Shown here: piece after piece, positions 8,357-16,335 of the stretch | Layout of the letters: each line of letters begins with the position of its first letter | Numbering within the stretch: the stretch's first letter is position 1 | Origin: Planktosalinus lacus | GTDB lineage: Bacteria; Bacteroidota; Bacteroidia; Flavobacteriales; Flavobacteriaceae | Assembly: GCF_014640155.1 (NCBI RefSeq) | Contig: NZ_BMGK01000007.1 | Span: 62,001-126,000 of the forward strand | Reading direction: 5' to 3' | Length of the DNA: 64,000 nucleotides | Position numbers and translations under genes: made by a program | The notes under the pieces: model-generated | The model's input: only the letters and a program-made list of their open reading frames with translations | Database searches by the model: none | Told to the model about the DNA's origin: nothing

Positions 8357-8554
8357 GTAGTAATGCAACACTCAACACGTAGTAATGTATAGTTCAAGTT
8401 GAGTGAATGCGATGTTCGGGGTGAGTTCATGTAGGGTTCAAGGGGGTCGAATGCAACACAAAGGCAACGTTTACCCAACGCTAAGGTAACAAAAAGGCTA
8501 CATGTATAGCATGGTCAAGCCATGATAAAGGCATGGGAATGCCATCAAAGAGTT
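8357..8554. repeat. 18-unit 11-bp-period degenerate array
   Basis: Reading in steps of 11 from 8357 gives GTAGTAATGCA, ACACTCAACAC, GTAGTAATGTA, TAGTTCAAGTT, GAGTGAATGCG and so on to ACACAAAGGCA, ACGTTTACCCA, ACGCTAAGGTA, ATGGTCAAGCC, ATGATAAAGGC, ATGGGAATGCC. Most units share a purine at position 1 and an A-rich patch followed by GC or GG near the end. Individual units differ widely, but none of the 18 breaks the 11-base step. The array ends about 70 bases before the next gene. Confidence 0.85.
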
Positions 8555-8624
8555 TATCCAAAAGTTTGTGTTTTGAAAAATAATTACAAATTTCATAACT
8601 TTAAAAGCATTCAGCAAAAATCAT

Positions 8625-9095
8625 ATGTTCAAAAAAATTCACAAAACCGCCTACCCACCTTCCCGGCCCACGCTCTATTGGGACGAGCACTGTGGGTTTT
8701 GCCACTACTGGAAGCTGCGCTGGGAGATCCTTACAGAAGGGAACGTAGCTTTTGTTCCCTATCAGGAAGCTGCCGAAAACTTTAAAGACATCCCCTTAAA
8801 AGAATTCAAAAAAGCCAGCCGTTTGATAGAGCCTGATGGCACGGTGTACTCGGGACCCGATACTGCTTACCGCAGCCTTTATCATGCCGGTACTAAAACC
8901 TGGCATCGCTGGTATAAAAAATACCGCTGGTTCCGGTACCTCAGTGACCATGGCTATAACCATATCGCCAAAAACCGTCCTTTTTACTTCAAGGTTACCC
9001 GTGTCCTTTTTGGCAAAAACCCCCGCAGCCCCAAGAAATATTGGTTGTATTACCTGATTGTGCTGCTGGTGTTGTTGGTGATTGTATTCGTTTAA
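8625..9095 (+). CDS. DCC-family (DUF393-like) thiol-disulfide oxidoreductase
   Basis: Small predicted thioredoxin-like oxidoreductase of 156 residues. The family signature is near the start: TLYWDEHCGFCHYW, giving the D-x-x-C-x-x-C pair at residues 19-25. The DCC region continues through IEPDGTVYSGPDTAYRSL, where a substrate-facing loop lies in relatives. Residues 136-156 form a single C-terminal membrane segment (LYYLIVLLVLLVIVFV), so the domain is probably membrane-tethered. The start at 8625 leaves no room for a signal peptide. It stands alone between repeat spacers, and its stop is followed directly by AGCTATC-type 7-bp repeats. The substrate is unknown. Confidence 0.75.
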   Translation: MFKKIHKTAYPPSRPTLYWDEHCGFCHYWKLRWEILTEGNVAFVPYQEAAENFKDIPLKEFKKASRLIEPDGTVYSGPDTAYRSLYHAGTKTWHRWYKKYRWFRYLSDHGYNHIAKNRPFYFKVTRVLFGKNPRSPKKYWLYYLIVLLVLLVIVFV

Positions 9096-9650
9096 TAGCT
9101 ATCAGCGGTCAGCTTTCAGCTAAAGAATCTCAAGTCTTAATACTTAATACTTTTTTGTCCCACGTCTTACGTCCATCGGCCGCCATAGGCTTGCCGACGG
9201 CGATGCCTGTAGTCTTACGTCAAATCAGCTATCAGCTATAAGCGGTCAGCAAAAGAACATTGAACCTTAAACTTTAAGCCTTGAATCTTTCCCCCTGTAA
9301 ATTGTTTTATATTTTTTTGTACATTAGCTATCAGGAACTTAAGTGCTGCTCAGTGGGTTGTATATTACCAGACAGCAATAAAAAAATAAAAGCCGCCTGG
9401 CGATTGGTATGTAAGCCACTCCATAACACTCCCTCAATAAAAGTATCGTCAAAAGGGACCCCCATGATAGCAAAGAAATGTAAAGGAGTCTCCGGCTTCA
9501 GCGCTAAAAACTGAAGAACTGTAATGATACAGCCGGAATATCCTGAAGTTAACATTCCGACAGGGAAGGAAACAGTTTGAATCATTTGTGCCTAAAACCG
9601 ATGACAATCGCAAACCAATACATCTTTTAAAAACTAAATAATCAACACCT
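9096..9650. other. Repeat-rich intergenic region with possible gene remnant
   Basis: 555 bases. The first 200 hold 7-bp AGCTATC/AGCGGTC tandem units (9100-9125 and 9228-9252), the CTTAATACTTAATAC motif and the TTGCCGACGGCGATGCC segment also seen near 1970. The minus strand is open for 84 codons at 9331-9585 with a hydrophobic, membrane-protein-like composition. I could not place it in a family and it may be a decayed gene. An A-rich leader precedes the ATG at 9651. Confidence 0.5.
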
Positions 9651-10646
9651 ATGGAAACTACTTTTAAATTACCAAAATGCCTTAAGAAACTGTTTATGGC
9701 AGGGCTTCTCATAGCTGTGCTTCCCCTGTTAGCACAAAGCAACAGTAACCAACAAAACGCGTATACAGGCCCCATCATCGATATGCACCTGCACTCTTAT
9801 ACATCGGCTGATTTTTGGGGCCCGGCACCCAATCCGGTTACTGGGAAACTATCAGTAGCTTCCGCTGAGCAACATTTGGAGGAGACTTTAAAGATGATGC
9901 GCCGCTACAATGTGGTGCTGGGCGCTGTTTCGGGAGTGTCTGAACAATCAGGAAACGAATGGCATTCCAAAGCTCCCGGTATGTTTTTACGGGGTATTGA
10001 ATTAAGAGAGCCGGCAGAGTTTATGGATGAGGAAGCCTTTAGAAGCAATATACAAAACGGAACCCTCGATATGCTGGGAGAAGTGGGTGCCCAATATTTT
10101 GGCTACTCGCCTTCAGAGCAGGGGTATTATCCTTACTATAAAATTGCAGAGGAGGAAGGCATACCGGTGGGAATACATACCGGGGCAAGTTTTCCGGGCA
10201 CACCGTTTCGCTGCTGTCCTAATTTCCGGCTTGCTTTGGGCAATCCTATGCTGCTGGAAGATATGTTGATCGAGTTTCCAAAACTAAAGGTTTTTATGAT
10301 GCACGCCGGCGGTGCAGGGCCTTTTTCAGAATATGCGCTTATGATGCTGAATATGTATCCGCAGCTGTATACCGATATCAGTATACTTAACTGGATGCCG
10401 GGAATGGAGCCGGTATTGGAATCGTTCCTGCAAAAAGCAAAACAAATGGGAGTGCTGGACCGTATATTTTTTGGGACTGACCAAATGGTGTGGCACGATG
10501 CTATTGGAATCGCCATTGAGCGTGTCAACTCCCTTGATTTTTTAACAGCGGAAGAAAAAGCTGATCTCTTTTACAACAATGCCGCAAGGTTTTTGGGTCT
10601 AAGTGAAGCTGAAATCAACAAGCATCAACAGCTGGTGAAAAAATAG
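9651..10646 (+). CDS. Exported amidohydrolase-family metal-dependent hydrolase
   Basis: A 331-residue TIM-barrel hydrolase of the amidohydrolase-2 type. Residues 1-29 look like a signal peptide (basic start, hydrophobic AGLLIAVLPLLAQ, cleavage after LLAQS). Metal-site motifs follow in family order: IIDMHLHSY near 43-51, GEVGAQ near 145, VGIHTGASF near 175 (His), MMHAGGAG near 222 (His) and FFGTDQM near 278 (catalytic Asp). The tail (LTAEEKADLFYNNAARFLGL) matches the typical family end. The enzyme would hydrolyse or decarboxylate a small molecule in the periplasm; the substrate cannot be told. It lies between direct repeats that also enclose the following hydrolase gene. Confidence 0.85.
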   Translation: METTFKLPKCLKKLFMAGLLIAVLPLLAQSNSNQQNAYTGPIIDMHLHSYTSADFWGPAPNPVTGKLSVASAEQHLEETLKMMRRYNVVLGAVSGVSEQSGNEWHSKAPGMFLRGIELREPAEFMDEEAFRSNIQNGTLDMLGEVGAQYFGYSPSEQGYYPYYKIAEEEGIPVGIHTGASFPGTPFRCCPNFRLALGNPMLLEDMLIEFPKLKVFMMHAGGAGPFSEYALMMLNMYPQLYTDISILNWMPGMEPVLESFLQKAKQMGVLDRIFFGTDQMVWHDAIGIAIERVNSLDFLTAEEKADLFYNNAARFLGLSEAEINKHQQLVKK

Positions 10647-10939
10647 TAGAGAAGCAGCGGCGCGCACAGGAAGCGGTTATCAAATTTTTTGAACATCATT
10701 TGAAAAAGTGATGAATCAATTGTCTGCTATAAAATTTTGATACTATGGATATGACTAAGAATGTTCTAAAAATAATACACACTGCTCTCTATGACTCTCG
10801 TTCTACTGAATCCTTTATTTGCTTCTTTTCAATTCATAGGCAAAACAAATAACAAAACCGCAAGAAAATAATAAAACTAAACATTATTCAAATGATACAT
10901 TATAAAAGCAATGTATAAAATTATAACAATGAAATTACC
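10647..10939. other. Spacer with possible coding remnant
   Basis: 293 bases. At 10649-10711, right after the amidohydrolase stop and in another frame, a 20-codon stretch reads EKQRRAQEAVIKFFEHHL and ends at a stop. It has the look of the C-terminal helix of a hydrolase and may be the leftover end of a lost gene. The rest is AT-rich leader of the next gene, with no repeat array. Confidence 0.3.
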
Positions 10940-12079
10940 ATGAAAACATCACATATTCTTTTCAGTAAATTTTTTATAGGTATACTATTCTTATTTCTAA
11001 GTTCGACTTTAGTATTTAGTCAAACTCAAGAAACCTCCATTAATGAACGGTCAGATGCTATCGGCATTATTGAAGAACTTCGTAAAATACACACCCCTGA
11101 GGGTATCGAAATACTTGAGCAAGTTGAACTTGGGGGTGTACCACAATGGGTGTCAATCCGCGGACGGAATCAAGATAATCCCGTCCTGCTCTTTATACCC
11201 GGAGGCTGGGGCGATCCAATGATCGGATTGTCATGGGCATTTCAGACACCTTGGGAGGATTACTTTACGGTTGTGCAGTGGGATCACCGTAATGCCGGTA
11301 AGAATGCAATTATTGGCACAGACCGTGAAGCTTTTATGAAAGAGTTTACATTAGAACGTTTGGTCAGCGATGCTGAGGAACTTGTTTCTTACTTACGTGA
11401 GCGACTTGGAAAAGACAAAGTAGTAGCGATGGGATATTCAATGGGAGGAACTGTAGGGATTCATCTTGCAAAGCAACGGCCTGAGTGGTTGCATGCGTAT
11501 GTGGGCATCGGTCAGGTATCGCATAATTTAGAGCAGGCACTTTATGATCGTACACTGGAATTAGCATTGGCTGCGGGCAATGATAAAGCGGTTGCAGAAC
11601 TGAAGCCTTATGCTTCATACACTGAATCGGAGAGAATAGCTATAGACACCGTTAAATGGAATACCCGAAAATGGGCAAACACATTTGATGGTGCCTGGTA
11701 CGGCAAGGGAGGCTGGAGCCTCTATTTAGATTTACCGTCCCTGGCACCGGAGTATACAGACGAGAATGTGATTGCATGGAAGGAAGGATTGTATTTGCTG
11801 AATACGGAAAATAATACCGGGAGGAAGGACCTCCGCGAACTTGGCCCCAATTTCCAGATTCCGGTGCTTTTCTTTCACGGCCGATATGATCTCACGCCAC
11901 CAGTTGAGAATGCCCGGACCTACTTTGAATGGATTGAAGCACCTCATAAAAGAATGGTGATTTTTGAACGAAGTGCGCATATCCCTTTTTTGGAGGAACC
12001 AGGTCGTTTCTTTGCAGCGTTGCTGGAGCACGTATTACCACTAACCGAAGGGGTCGCAACCTATGAGGTTCGCCGTTGA
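10940..12079 (+). CDS. Exported alpha/beta hydrolase (proline-iminopeptidase-like)
   Basis: A 379-residue alpha/beta-hydrolase-fold enzyme with a signal peptide (residues 1-28, FIGILFLFLSSTLVFSQ). The oxyanion region LLFIPGGWGDP lies near residues 84-94 and the nucleophile elbow GYSMGG near 167-172. The acid is in HGRYDLTPP near 319 and the catalytic histidine in SAHIPFLEEP near 349. Between them is a helical lid of about 100 residues, as in proline iminopeptidases and related lactonases or epoxide hydrolases. Periplasmic location and a small hydrophobic ester or peptide substrate are inferred. It follows the amidohydrolase in the same orientation after 293 bases. The end (TEGVATYEVRR) is slightly longer than usual. 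Confidence 0.85.
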   Translation: MKTSHILFSKFFIGILFLFLSSTLVFSQTQETSINERSDAIGIIEELRKIHTPEGIEILEQVELGGVPQWVSIRGRNQDNPVLLFIPGGWGDPMIGLSWAFQTPWEDYFTVVQWDHRNAGKNAIIGTDREAFMKEFTLERLVSDAEELVSYLRERLGKDKVVAMGYSMGGTVGIHLAKQRPEWLHAYVGIGQVSHNLEQALYDRTLELALAAGNDKAVAELKPYASYTESERIAIDTVKWNTRKWANTFDGAWYGKGGWSLYLDLPSLAPEYTDENVIAWKEGLYLLNTENNTGRKDLRELGPNFQIPVLFFHGRYDLTPPVENARTYFEWIEAPHKRMVIFERSAHIPFLEEPGRFFAALLEHVLPLTEGVATYEVRR

Positions 12080-12866
12080 TAAGTAAAAATCTATCGGGCG
12101 TTAGTAATCAAAACCGCTGCACGAAGCCTTATGACTTTGAGCTTTCTCGAGCTCTCCGAAGGGTATCACTTTGGAGCAGCACGTTAATTAATTGTCCAAA
12201 ACGGCCTCAGCATTTCTTGATGTTGTTCCTGCTTTTAAACACAAACGCTTGCACTTTGAAATTTCTATTGCTATTAGCAATCAGCTAAACAATCTCAAGT
12301 CTTAATTGCTTCGCCAGCCAGCCTTCGGCGGGTAAATTCGCTATCGCTCGTGTCTTTGTGCTTATTACCATTTTGTCCTACGTCTTACGTCAAATCAGCT
12401 ATCAGCTATCAGCAGTTAGCTTTTAGCTAAACTATATGATACCTTCAAACCTTGAATACTTTTTTGGAATTTAGCAAACGCTCAGTTCGGCCGGTGGCCT
12501 CGTGTGGTGCTTGTTCTTTGGAATTTGGTGCTTGTCATTTGGAATTTGTTTTAGTCATTTACTTCATGCATTCAACAAGGTCAGGAACTTTTAACCTTAA
12601 ATTCACATCCAGATTATGAATCCCATTCCAAACCAGTTAACACAAATTTTACACTAAAAAACATTGTCTGCCATCAATAAAAGACTATTTTTGCCCGCTT
12701 AAAATGAATACGACACTCTACATAGATCGTTTTATACAACTCACGCCGCCCTAGCTGCGGGGTGGATATCCCATATCCGGAACTTTAACAAAAACAACAG
12801 CCAATTAAGAATCCTTAATTGCCCTGAAACAATATTCATTACCAAACCAATATTTGAACAGAACGC
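12080..12866. other. Repeat-rich intergenic region before sulP
   Basis: 787 bases without a supported gene. It contains the second copy of the dispersed repeat (12294-12550), 7-bp AGCTATC units (12404-12430) and a tandem 21-bp repeat (GGTGCTTGTTCTTTGGAATTT followed by a close copy, about 12510-12552). AT-rich leader sequence runs up to the ATG at 12867. Confidence 0.65.
12294..12550 (+). repeat. Dispersed repeat, copy 2
   Basis: The two blocks of copy 1 (8146-8296) recur here in the same order and orientation, but separated by about 95 bases. That insert holds CTACGTCTTACGTCAAATC and AGCTATC units, themselves similar to the region around 9215-9240. Differences between copies are scattered substitutions. 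Confidence 0.8.
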
Positions 12867-14396
12867 ATGAAAAAGTACTTCAACTTATTTGACTTAACGC
12901 AAAAGGTAGATTACAAAACTGAAATCCTCTCCGGACTCACTGTGGCACTGGCCCTGATCCCTGAGGCGGTGGCCTTTTCTCTCATCGCAGGTTTATCACC
13001 CCTCACCGGTTTGTATGCCGCTTTTGTAATGGGTCTGGTCACGGCTATTTTTGGCGGTCGCCCGGGAATGATTTCGGGAGCAACGGGAGCTGTGGCTGTT
13101 GTTGTAGTGTCATTGGCAATGTCACACGGGGTGGAATATGTATTTGCAGCTGTAGTGCTGGCCGGGGTCATTCAAATGTTGGCTGGGTTTCTTAAACTGG
13201 GCAAACTCATCCGCCTGGTACCGCATCCGGTGATTTTTGGGTTTGTAAATGGACTTGCCATCATCATCTTTATGTCACAACTTGATCAGTTCAAGGACCC
13301 AAGCGGAAACTGGCTTACCGGTGAAGCGCTTTATATTTTATTGGGTCTGGTAGTATTGACTATGTTAATCATCTGGGGCTTGCCCAAACTCACCAAGGCG
13401 TTTCCGGCTTCGCTGGCTTCTATACTGGTGGTTTTTGGATTGGTCGTGTTTTTAGGAATCGATACCAAAACCGTGGGCGATATTGCTTCGATTGAAGGTG
13501 GGTTTCCGCCGTTTCACATTCCGCAAGTGCCTTTTGCCTGGGATACTTTAATGATTATCCTGCCTTATTCTGCCATTGTTGCCGGGGTGGGGCTGATCGA
13601 AAGCTTATTAACACTCAATATCATTGATGAGATTACTGAAACCCGCGGTCGCGGAAATAAAGAAGCAGTGGCACAAGGTGCTGCCAACTTCCTTTCCGGT
13701 CTGTTTTCAGGGATGGGCGGTTGTGCTATGCTGGGGCAGAGTTTGATCAATGTGTCATCGGGATCGCGTGCGCGTCTGGCCGGTATTGTAGCCGCTGTGA
13801 TGCTGCTGGTGTTTGTGATGTTTGGCTCAAGCCTTATCGAACAAGTGCCTATGGCAGCCCTCACCGGACTGATGATTATGGTAGCGATCGGCACCTTTGA
13901 ATGGGCGAGTGTAAAAACCTTTAACCGTATGCCGAAGTCAGATGTATTGGTAATGGTGTTGGTCACCCTGGTAACAGTAGTGCTGCACAACCTGGCCTTA
14001 GCGGTATTGGTGGGTGTGATTATTGCCGCACTGGTATTTGCCTGGGACAATGCCAAGCGCATTCGTGCACGCAAGCACATTGATGATGACGGGGTGAAGC
14101 ATTATGAAATCTATGGACCTTTGTTTTTTGGTTCAGTAGCGGTGTTTAACGAAAAATTTGATGTACTCCATGACCCGGATGAGGTTATTATTGACTTTCA
14201 GGAAAGCCGCGTGGTGGATATGTCGGCCATCGAAGCCCTCAATAAACTCACCGAGCGCTATCTGAAAGTAGGTAAAAAAGTACACCTCAAACACCTCAGC
14301 CCGGACTGCCGCCGTCTCCTTAAAAATGCCGAAGCCATCATTGATGTCAACGTCATGGAAGACCCGACGTATAAAGTGGTGACGGATAGGGTTTAG
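12867..14396 (+). CDS. SulP-family inorganic anion transporter with STAS domain
   Basis: A 509-residue inner-membrane anion transporter of the SulP/SLC26 type. The N-terminal 390 residues contain about a dozen hydrophobic segments, starting with the family motif ALIPEAVAFSLIAGLSPLTGLY and including RPGMISGATGAVAVV, VTAIFGG and GMGGCAMLGQS. From about residue 415 a cytoplasmic STAS domain follows (IYGPLFFGSV, VIIDFQESRVVDMSAIEAL). Substrates in the family are sulfate, bicarbonate or other small anions; the exact one cannot be read from sequence. Length is normal. Its last 264 bases are overlapped on the other strand by the extended methyltransferase frame, and a hairpin 30-80 bases past its stop could end transcription. 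Confidence 0.92.
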   Translation: MKKYFNLFDLTQKVDYKTEILSGLTVALALIPEAVAFSLIAGLSPLTGLYAAFVMGLVTAIFGGRPGMISGATGAVAVVVVSLAMSHGVEYVFAAVVLAGVIQMLAGFLKLGKLIRLVPHPVIFGFVNGLAIIIFMSQLDQFKDPSGNWLTGEALYILLGLVVLTMLIIWGLPKLTKAFPASLASILVVFGLVVFLGIDTKTVGDIASIEGGFPPFHIPQVPFAWDTLMIILPYSAIVAGVGLIESLLTLNIIDEITETRGRGNKEAVAQGAANFLSGLFSGMGGCAMLGQSLINVSSGSRARLAGIVAAVMLLVFVMFGSSLIEQVPMAALTGLMIMVAIGTFEWASVKTFNRMPKSDVLVMVLVTLVTVVLHNLALAVLVGVIIAALVFAWDNAKRIRARKHIDDDGVKHYEIYGPLFFGSVAVFNEKFDVLHDPDEVIIDFQESRVVDMSAIEALNKLTERYLKVGKKVHLKHLSPDCRRLLKNAEAIIDVNVMEDPTYKVVTDRV

Positions 14397-15119
14397 TTTA
14401 CAGTATTCAGTTTTAGAAAAAAGAAAAAAGAAAAAAGAGATTAGAGCAGAGACAATTGTCTTTACTCTTTTTTCTAAAAGTCTTAATACTTTGTACTTAA
14501 TACTCTTTTCAAACACAAAAAACCTGTTCGTCAACTCGGTAAGCTGATAATCAAAAAGGCGTGCGATATATTCCAGGGTTTCCTTGCGGTAGATAAACAC
14601 GTGGGTTTCGTCTTTTCTGTAGGACCAGGTCTTAAAGTCGATGTCGTCGTGGTAGAGCAGGGTCATGCCCACAAACTTTCCCCCGGGGAATAGCATGGTG
14701 TCCAATTTAGAAAATTCTTGACGCGGATGGAAAAAGTGTTCCACTACTTCACAGCAGGCGATGTACTTATATTTTAAATCCAGTAGGGCTTCATTTGGGG
14801 TGAAATAGGGGTCATACTGCTTGATGGTATACCCCTGATCCAAAAGCATCTTTGAAATCACCGGTCCGGTGCCTGAGCCATAGTCGAGACCAAGGTCCTC
14901 CTTGTTAAAATACTTCAGAATATATTGCCAGATGGGTGCTGTAAATTGTTGGTAACCCGGGTCGTTGATATCATTGTTGTGCAGTTGGTACCTGTGCACT
15001 TCTTCATCAGGCGTGGGCAGTAAATCAGGATGCTTAACCAAGGCCCTGCAACCGCCGCAGTCAAAATAATCAACGTCAATTTTTGTGGTGAGCGGGCTGT
15101 GGCATAAAGGGCAGTTCAT
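14133..15119 (-). CDS. Class I SAM-dependent methyltransferase with read-through C-terminus
   Basis: Residues 1-30 form a zinc-ribbon-like start (MNCPLCHSPL, then FDCGGCRALV). A methyltransferase core follows with SAM motif GLDYGSGTGP near residue 77 and CCEVVEHFFHP near 120. The conserved family region ends at RFFVFEK near residue 205, where relatives normally stop. Here the frame continues 123 codons, first through a dispersed repeat (14479-14504) that abuts the last family codon exactly, then through an A/T-rich hairpin and antisense to the STAS region of the SulP gene. The native stop therefore seems lost and the tail looks non-native (FFFFLFSK). The methyl acceptor is unknown. The gene start is supported by the CxxC motif at the N-terminus. 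Confidence 0.8.
   Translation of the reverse strand: MNCPLCHSPLTTKIDVDYFDCGGCRALVKHPDLLPTPDEEVHRYQLHNNDINDPGYQQFTAPIWQYILKYFNKEDLGLDYGSGTGPVISKMLLDQGYTIKQYDPYFTPNEALLDLKYKYIACCEVVEHFFHPRQEFSKLDTMLFPGGKFVGMTLLYHDDIDFKTWSYRKDETHVFIYRKETLEYIARLFDYQLTELTNRFFVFEKSIKYKVLRLLEKRVKTIVSALISFFFFLFSKTEYCKLNPIRHHFIRRVFHDVDINDGFGIFKETAAVRAEVFEVYFFTYFQIALGEFIEGFDGRHIHHAAFLKVNNNLIRVMEYIKFFVKHRY
14429..14475. terminator. Hairpin between sulP and the methyltransferase
   Basis: AGAAAAAAGAG (14429-14439) is the exact reverse complement of 14465-14475. Inside lies a perfect AGACAATTGTCT palindrome near 14449-14461. On the plus strand the second arm is T-rich, so it could terminate sulP. It lies inside the extended methyltransferase frame on the other strand. 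Confidence 0.55.
14479..14504. repeat. CTTAATAC-type dispersed repeat abutting a gene end
   Basis: The sequence TCTTAATACTTTGTACTTAA and following bases match the family seen near 9140, 20577 and 24430. It touches the last conserved codon of the methyltransferase (14505-14507) with no bases between. Confidence 0.7.
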
Positions 15120-15278
15120 GGCTCATGCTGATTTTGAACTGTAAAGATACATTTTTGCAGGGTACAAAAGCAGCCCAGACCATTGAATTGATATTTTTCA
15201 GTTACAGTTAGCAGTAACCCTAAGGCTTACATTTCTAGGTTTGTTTTTGGAACAGGTACATCTGATTCATAATTTATA

Positions 15279-15328
15279 GGGTTCACGCAAAATGCGCAAA
15301 GTCTAGACGCAAAGAAAGCGCAAAGGAT
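15279..15328. repeat. GCAAA-type helically spaced repeat
   Basis: Four GCAAA cores follow GGTTCAC at spacings of 9, 13 and 11 bases. The same GGTTCACGCAAA opening occurs at 20936. It sits in the 286-base gap between the methyltransferase start and the M14-type gene end; the rest of that gap shows nothing else. Confidence 0.65.
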
Positions 15329-15405
15329 TTTTTATGTCCTGCAGTCCTACGTCAAAGGAAGCGTTCCAAAGAGCATGCTGTGCGCCAAAAGCTGATCGCT
15401 GTTTG

Positions 15406-16320
15406 CTATTCTGCTTCCGTGACCACAAAAAACCCATCATTCCCCTGCTCCTGATAGAGGGGCATATAGATAAAGGCATCCCACTGGCTGCGAATTTCCT
15501 TGCCGTTGTGAACTGCCAGTAATTGGTCTTTTTTAATCTTTTGGAAGTTCTCAAAACCGGGTTGCATAGTGAAGGAATCGCCTTTTTCCAATTTGTGGCG
15601 GTAAGCGATATCAAATGTTTTGCGAGGCGGTTTGAGGTTTTTTGTAAGCTTGTCAATGCACTCGGGGTAATTCATAATGTGGTGCATATCCAGGCCACAG
15701 GCTTCCTGTATGGCCAGCCAAATCATGCCTTCCTGGTTGCACATAGCGGCCTCACTCTCGTGTTGTCCGGCTTCCAACACAAACCCCGTGATCCCGATAC
15801 GGCTCAAATAATGGTCAATACAGCCATAGACCAAATCACTGAACCCACGCACAATGTGAATGGGAAAGTAATGCGCCCAGGTATCATTATTACCCACTTC
15901 CTGCACTGAAATAAAGGGAAGGGTGTTGGCAGAAATAGTATGACAGTCCATAAAATAGCGCCGGGTGTATTCGGTTTCAGGAAAACTTTCCAGCACTTCA
16001 ATAATTTCGTGCATTTCTTTTTGCTCGTTAGATTCCTTTAGCTTGTTTTCAATGTTTTCTTCGGTCCACGCACGGTTGAGGTCTTCATCGATGTATCGCA
16101 CTCCTTTTTCCAGGGCTTTGCGATTGCCGGTTACCCCCACCACAGTGCCTGAAAGCGCGGGTTTGGAGAGGTACAGGGCGTCAAAAACCTTTTGAAGGGC
16201 ATACACGCCGCTGGGTTCATTGCCGTGAATACCGGCAGTAATAAACAACAAAGGTCCTTTTTTGGGTCCTGAATAGGTTCCGAGAATGCGTGGAAAAGTG
16301 TTTTTTGTTGAATGTTCCAT
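15406..16320 (-). CDS. M14-type metal-dependent deacylase/peptidase (succinylglutamate desuccinylase/aspartoacylase family)
   Basis: A 304-residue zinc hydrolase. The first zinc motif is AGIHGNEPSG near residues 29-38 (His and Glu ligands), DLNRAW lies near 80 and the third ligand is in FMDCHTIS near 124. The general base glutamate is probably in FVLEAGQHES near 181. Family members cleave N-acyl amino acids such as succinylglutamate or acetylaspartate; related M14 enzymes remove C-terminal residues. No signal peptide is present, so it acts in the cytoplasm. It is the last gene of a three-gene operon, 15 bases after the ATP-grasp gene, which suggests it reverses or trims the product of that ligase. 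The substrate is unknown. Confidence 0.85.
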   Translation of the reverse strand: MEHSTKNTFPRILGTYSGPKKGPLLFITAGIHGNEPSGVYALQKVFDALYLSKPALSGTVVGVTGNRKALEKGVRYIDEDLNRAWTEENIENKLKESNEQKEMHEIIEVLESFPETEYTRRYFMDCHTISANTLPFISVQEVGNNDTWAHYFPIHIVRGFSDLVYGCIDHYLSRIGITGFVLEAGQHESEAAMCNQEGMIWLAIQEACGLDMHHIMNYPECIDKLTKNLKPPRKTFDIAYRHKLEKGDSFTMQPGFENFQKIKKDQLLAVHNGKEIRSQWDAFIYMPLYQEQGNDGFFVVTEAE

Positions 16321-16335
16321 AATCGTATAGTGTTT

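Larger units (their letters stand above)
7930..8624. other. Repeat-filled spacer downstream of the restriction operon
   Basis: 695 bases with no supported gene. It holds a six-unit 11-bp array (8020-8085), the first copy of a dispersed two-part repeat (8146-8296) and an 18-unit 11-bp array (8357-8554). Open frames here (for example minus 8221-8478) lie inside repeats and are not credible. Confidence 0.7.

Noticed and set aside
8221-8785. Open frames on both strands (8221-8478 minus, 8522-8785 plus)
   Set aside because: The first lies inside the dispersed repeat and the 11-bp array; the second begins in the array and shadows the DCC-family gene in another frame.
9331-9585. 84-codon minus-strand frame with hydrophobic composition
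   Set aside because: It could be a decayed membrane-protein gene, but no family motif or start context supports calling it; mentioned only in the spacer entry.
15200-15222. GTTAC-N8-GTAAC inverted repeat
   Set aside because: The half-sites are in reversed order with 8-base spacing and there is no -7 box at 22 bp, so it is not a member of the GTRAC-N4-GTTAC operator set.
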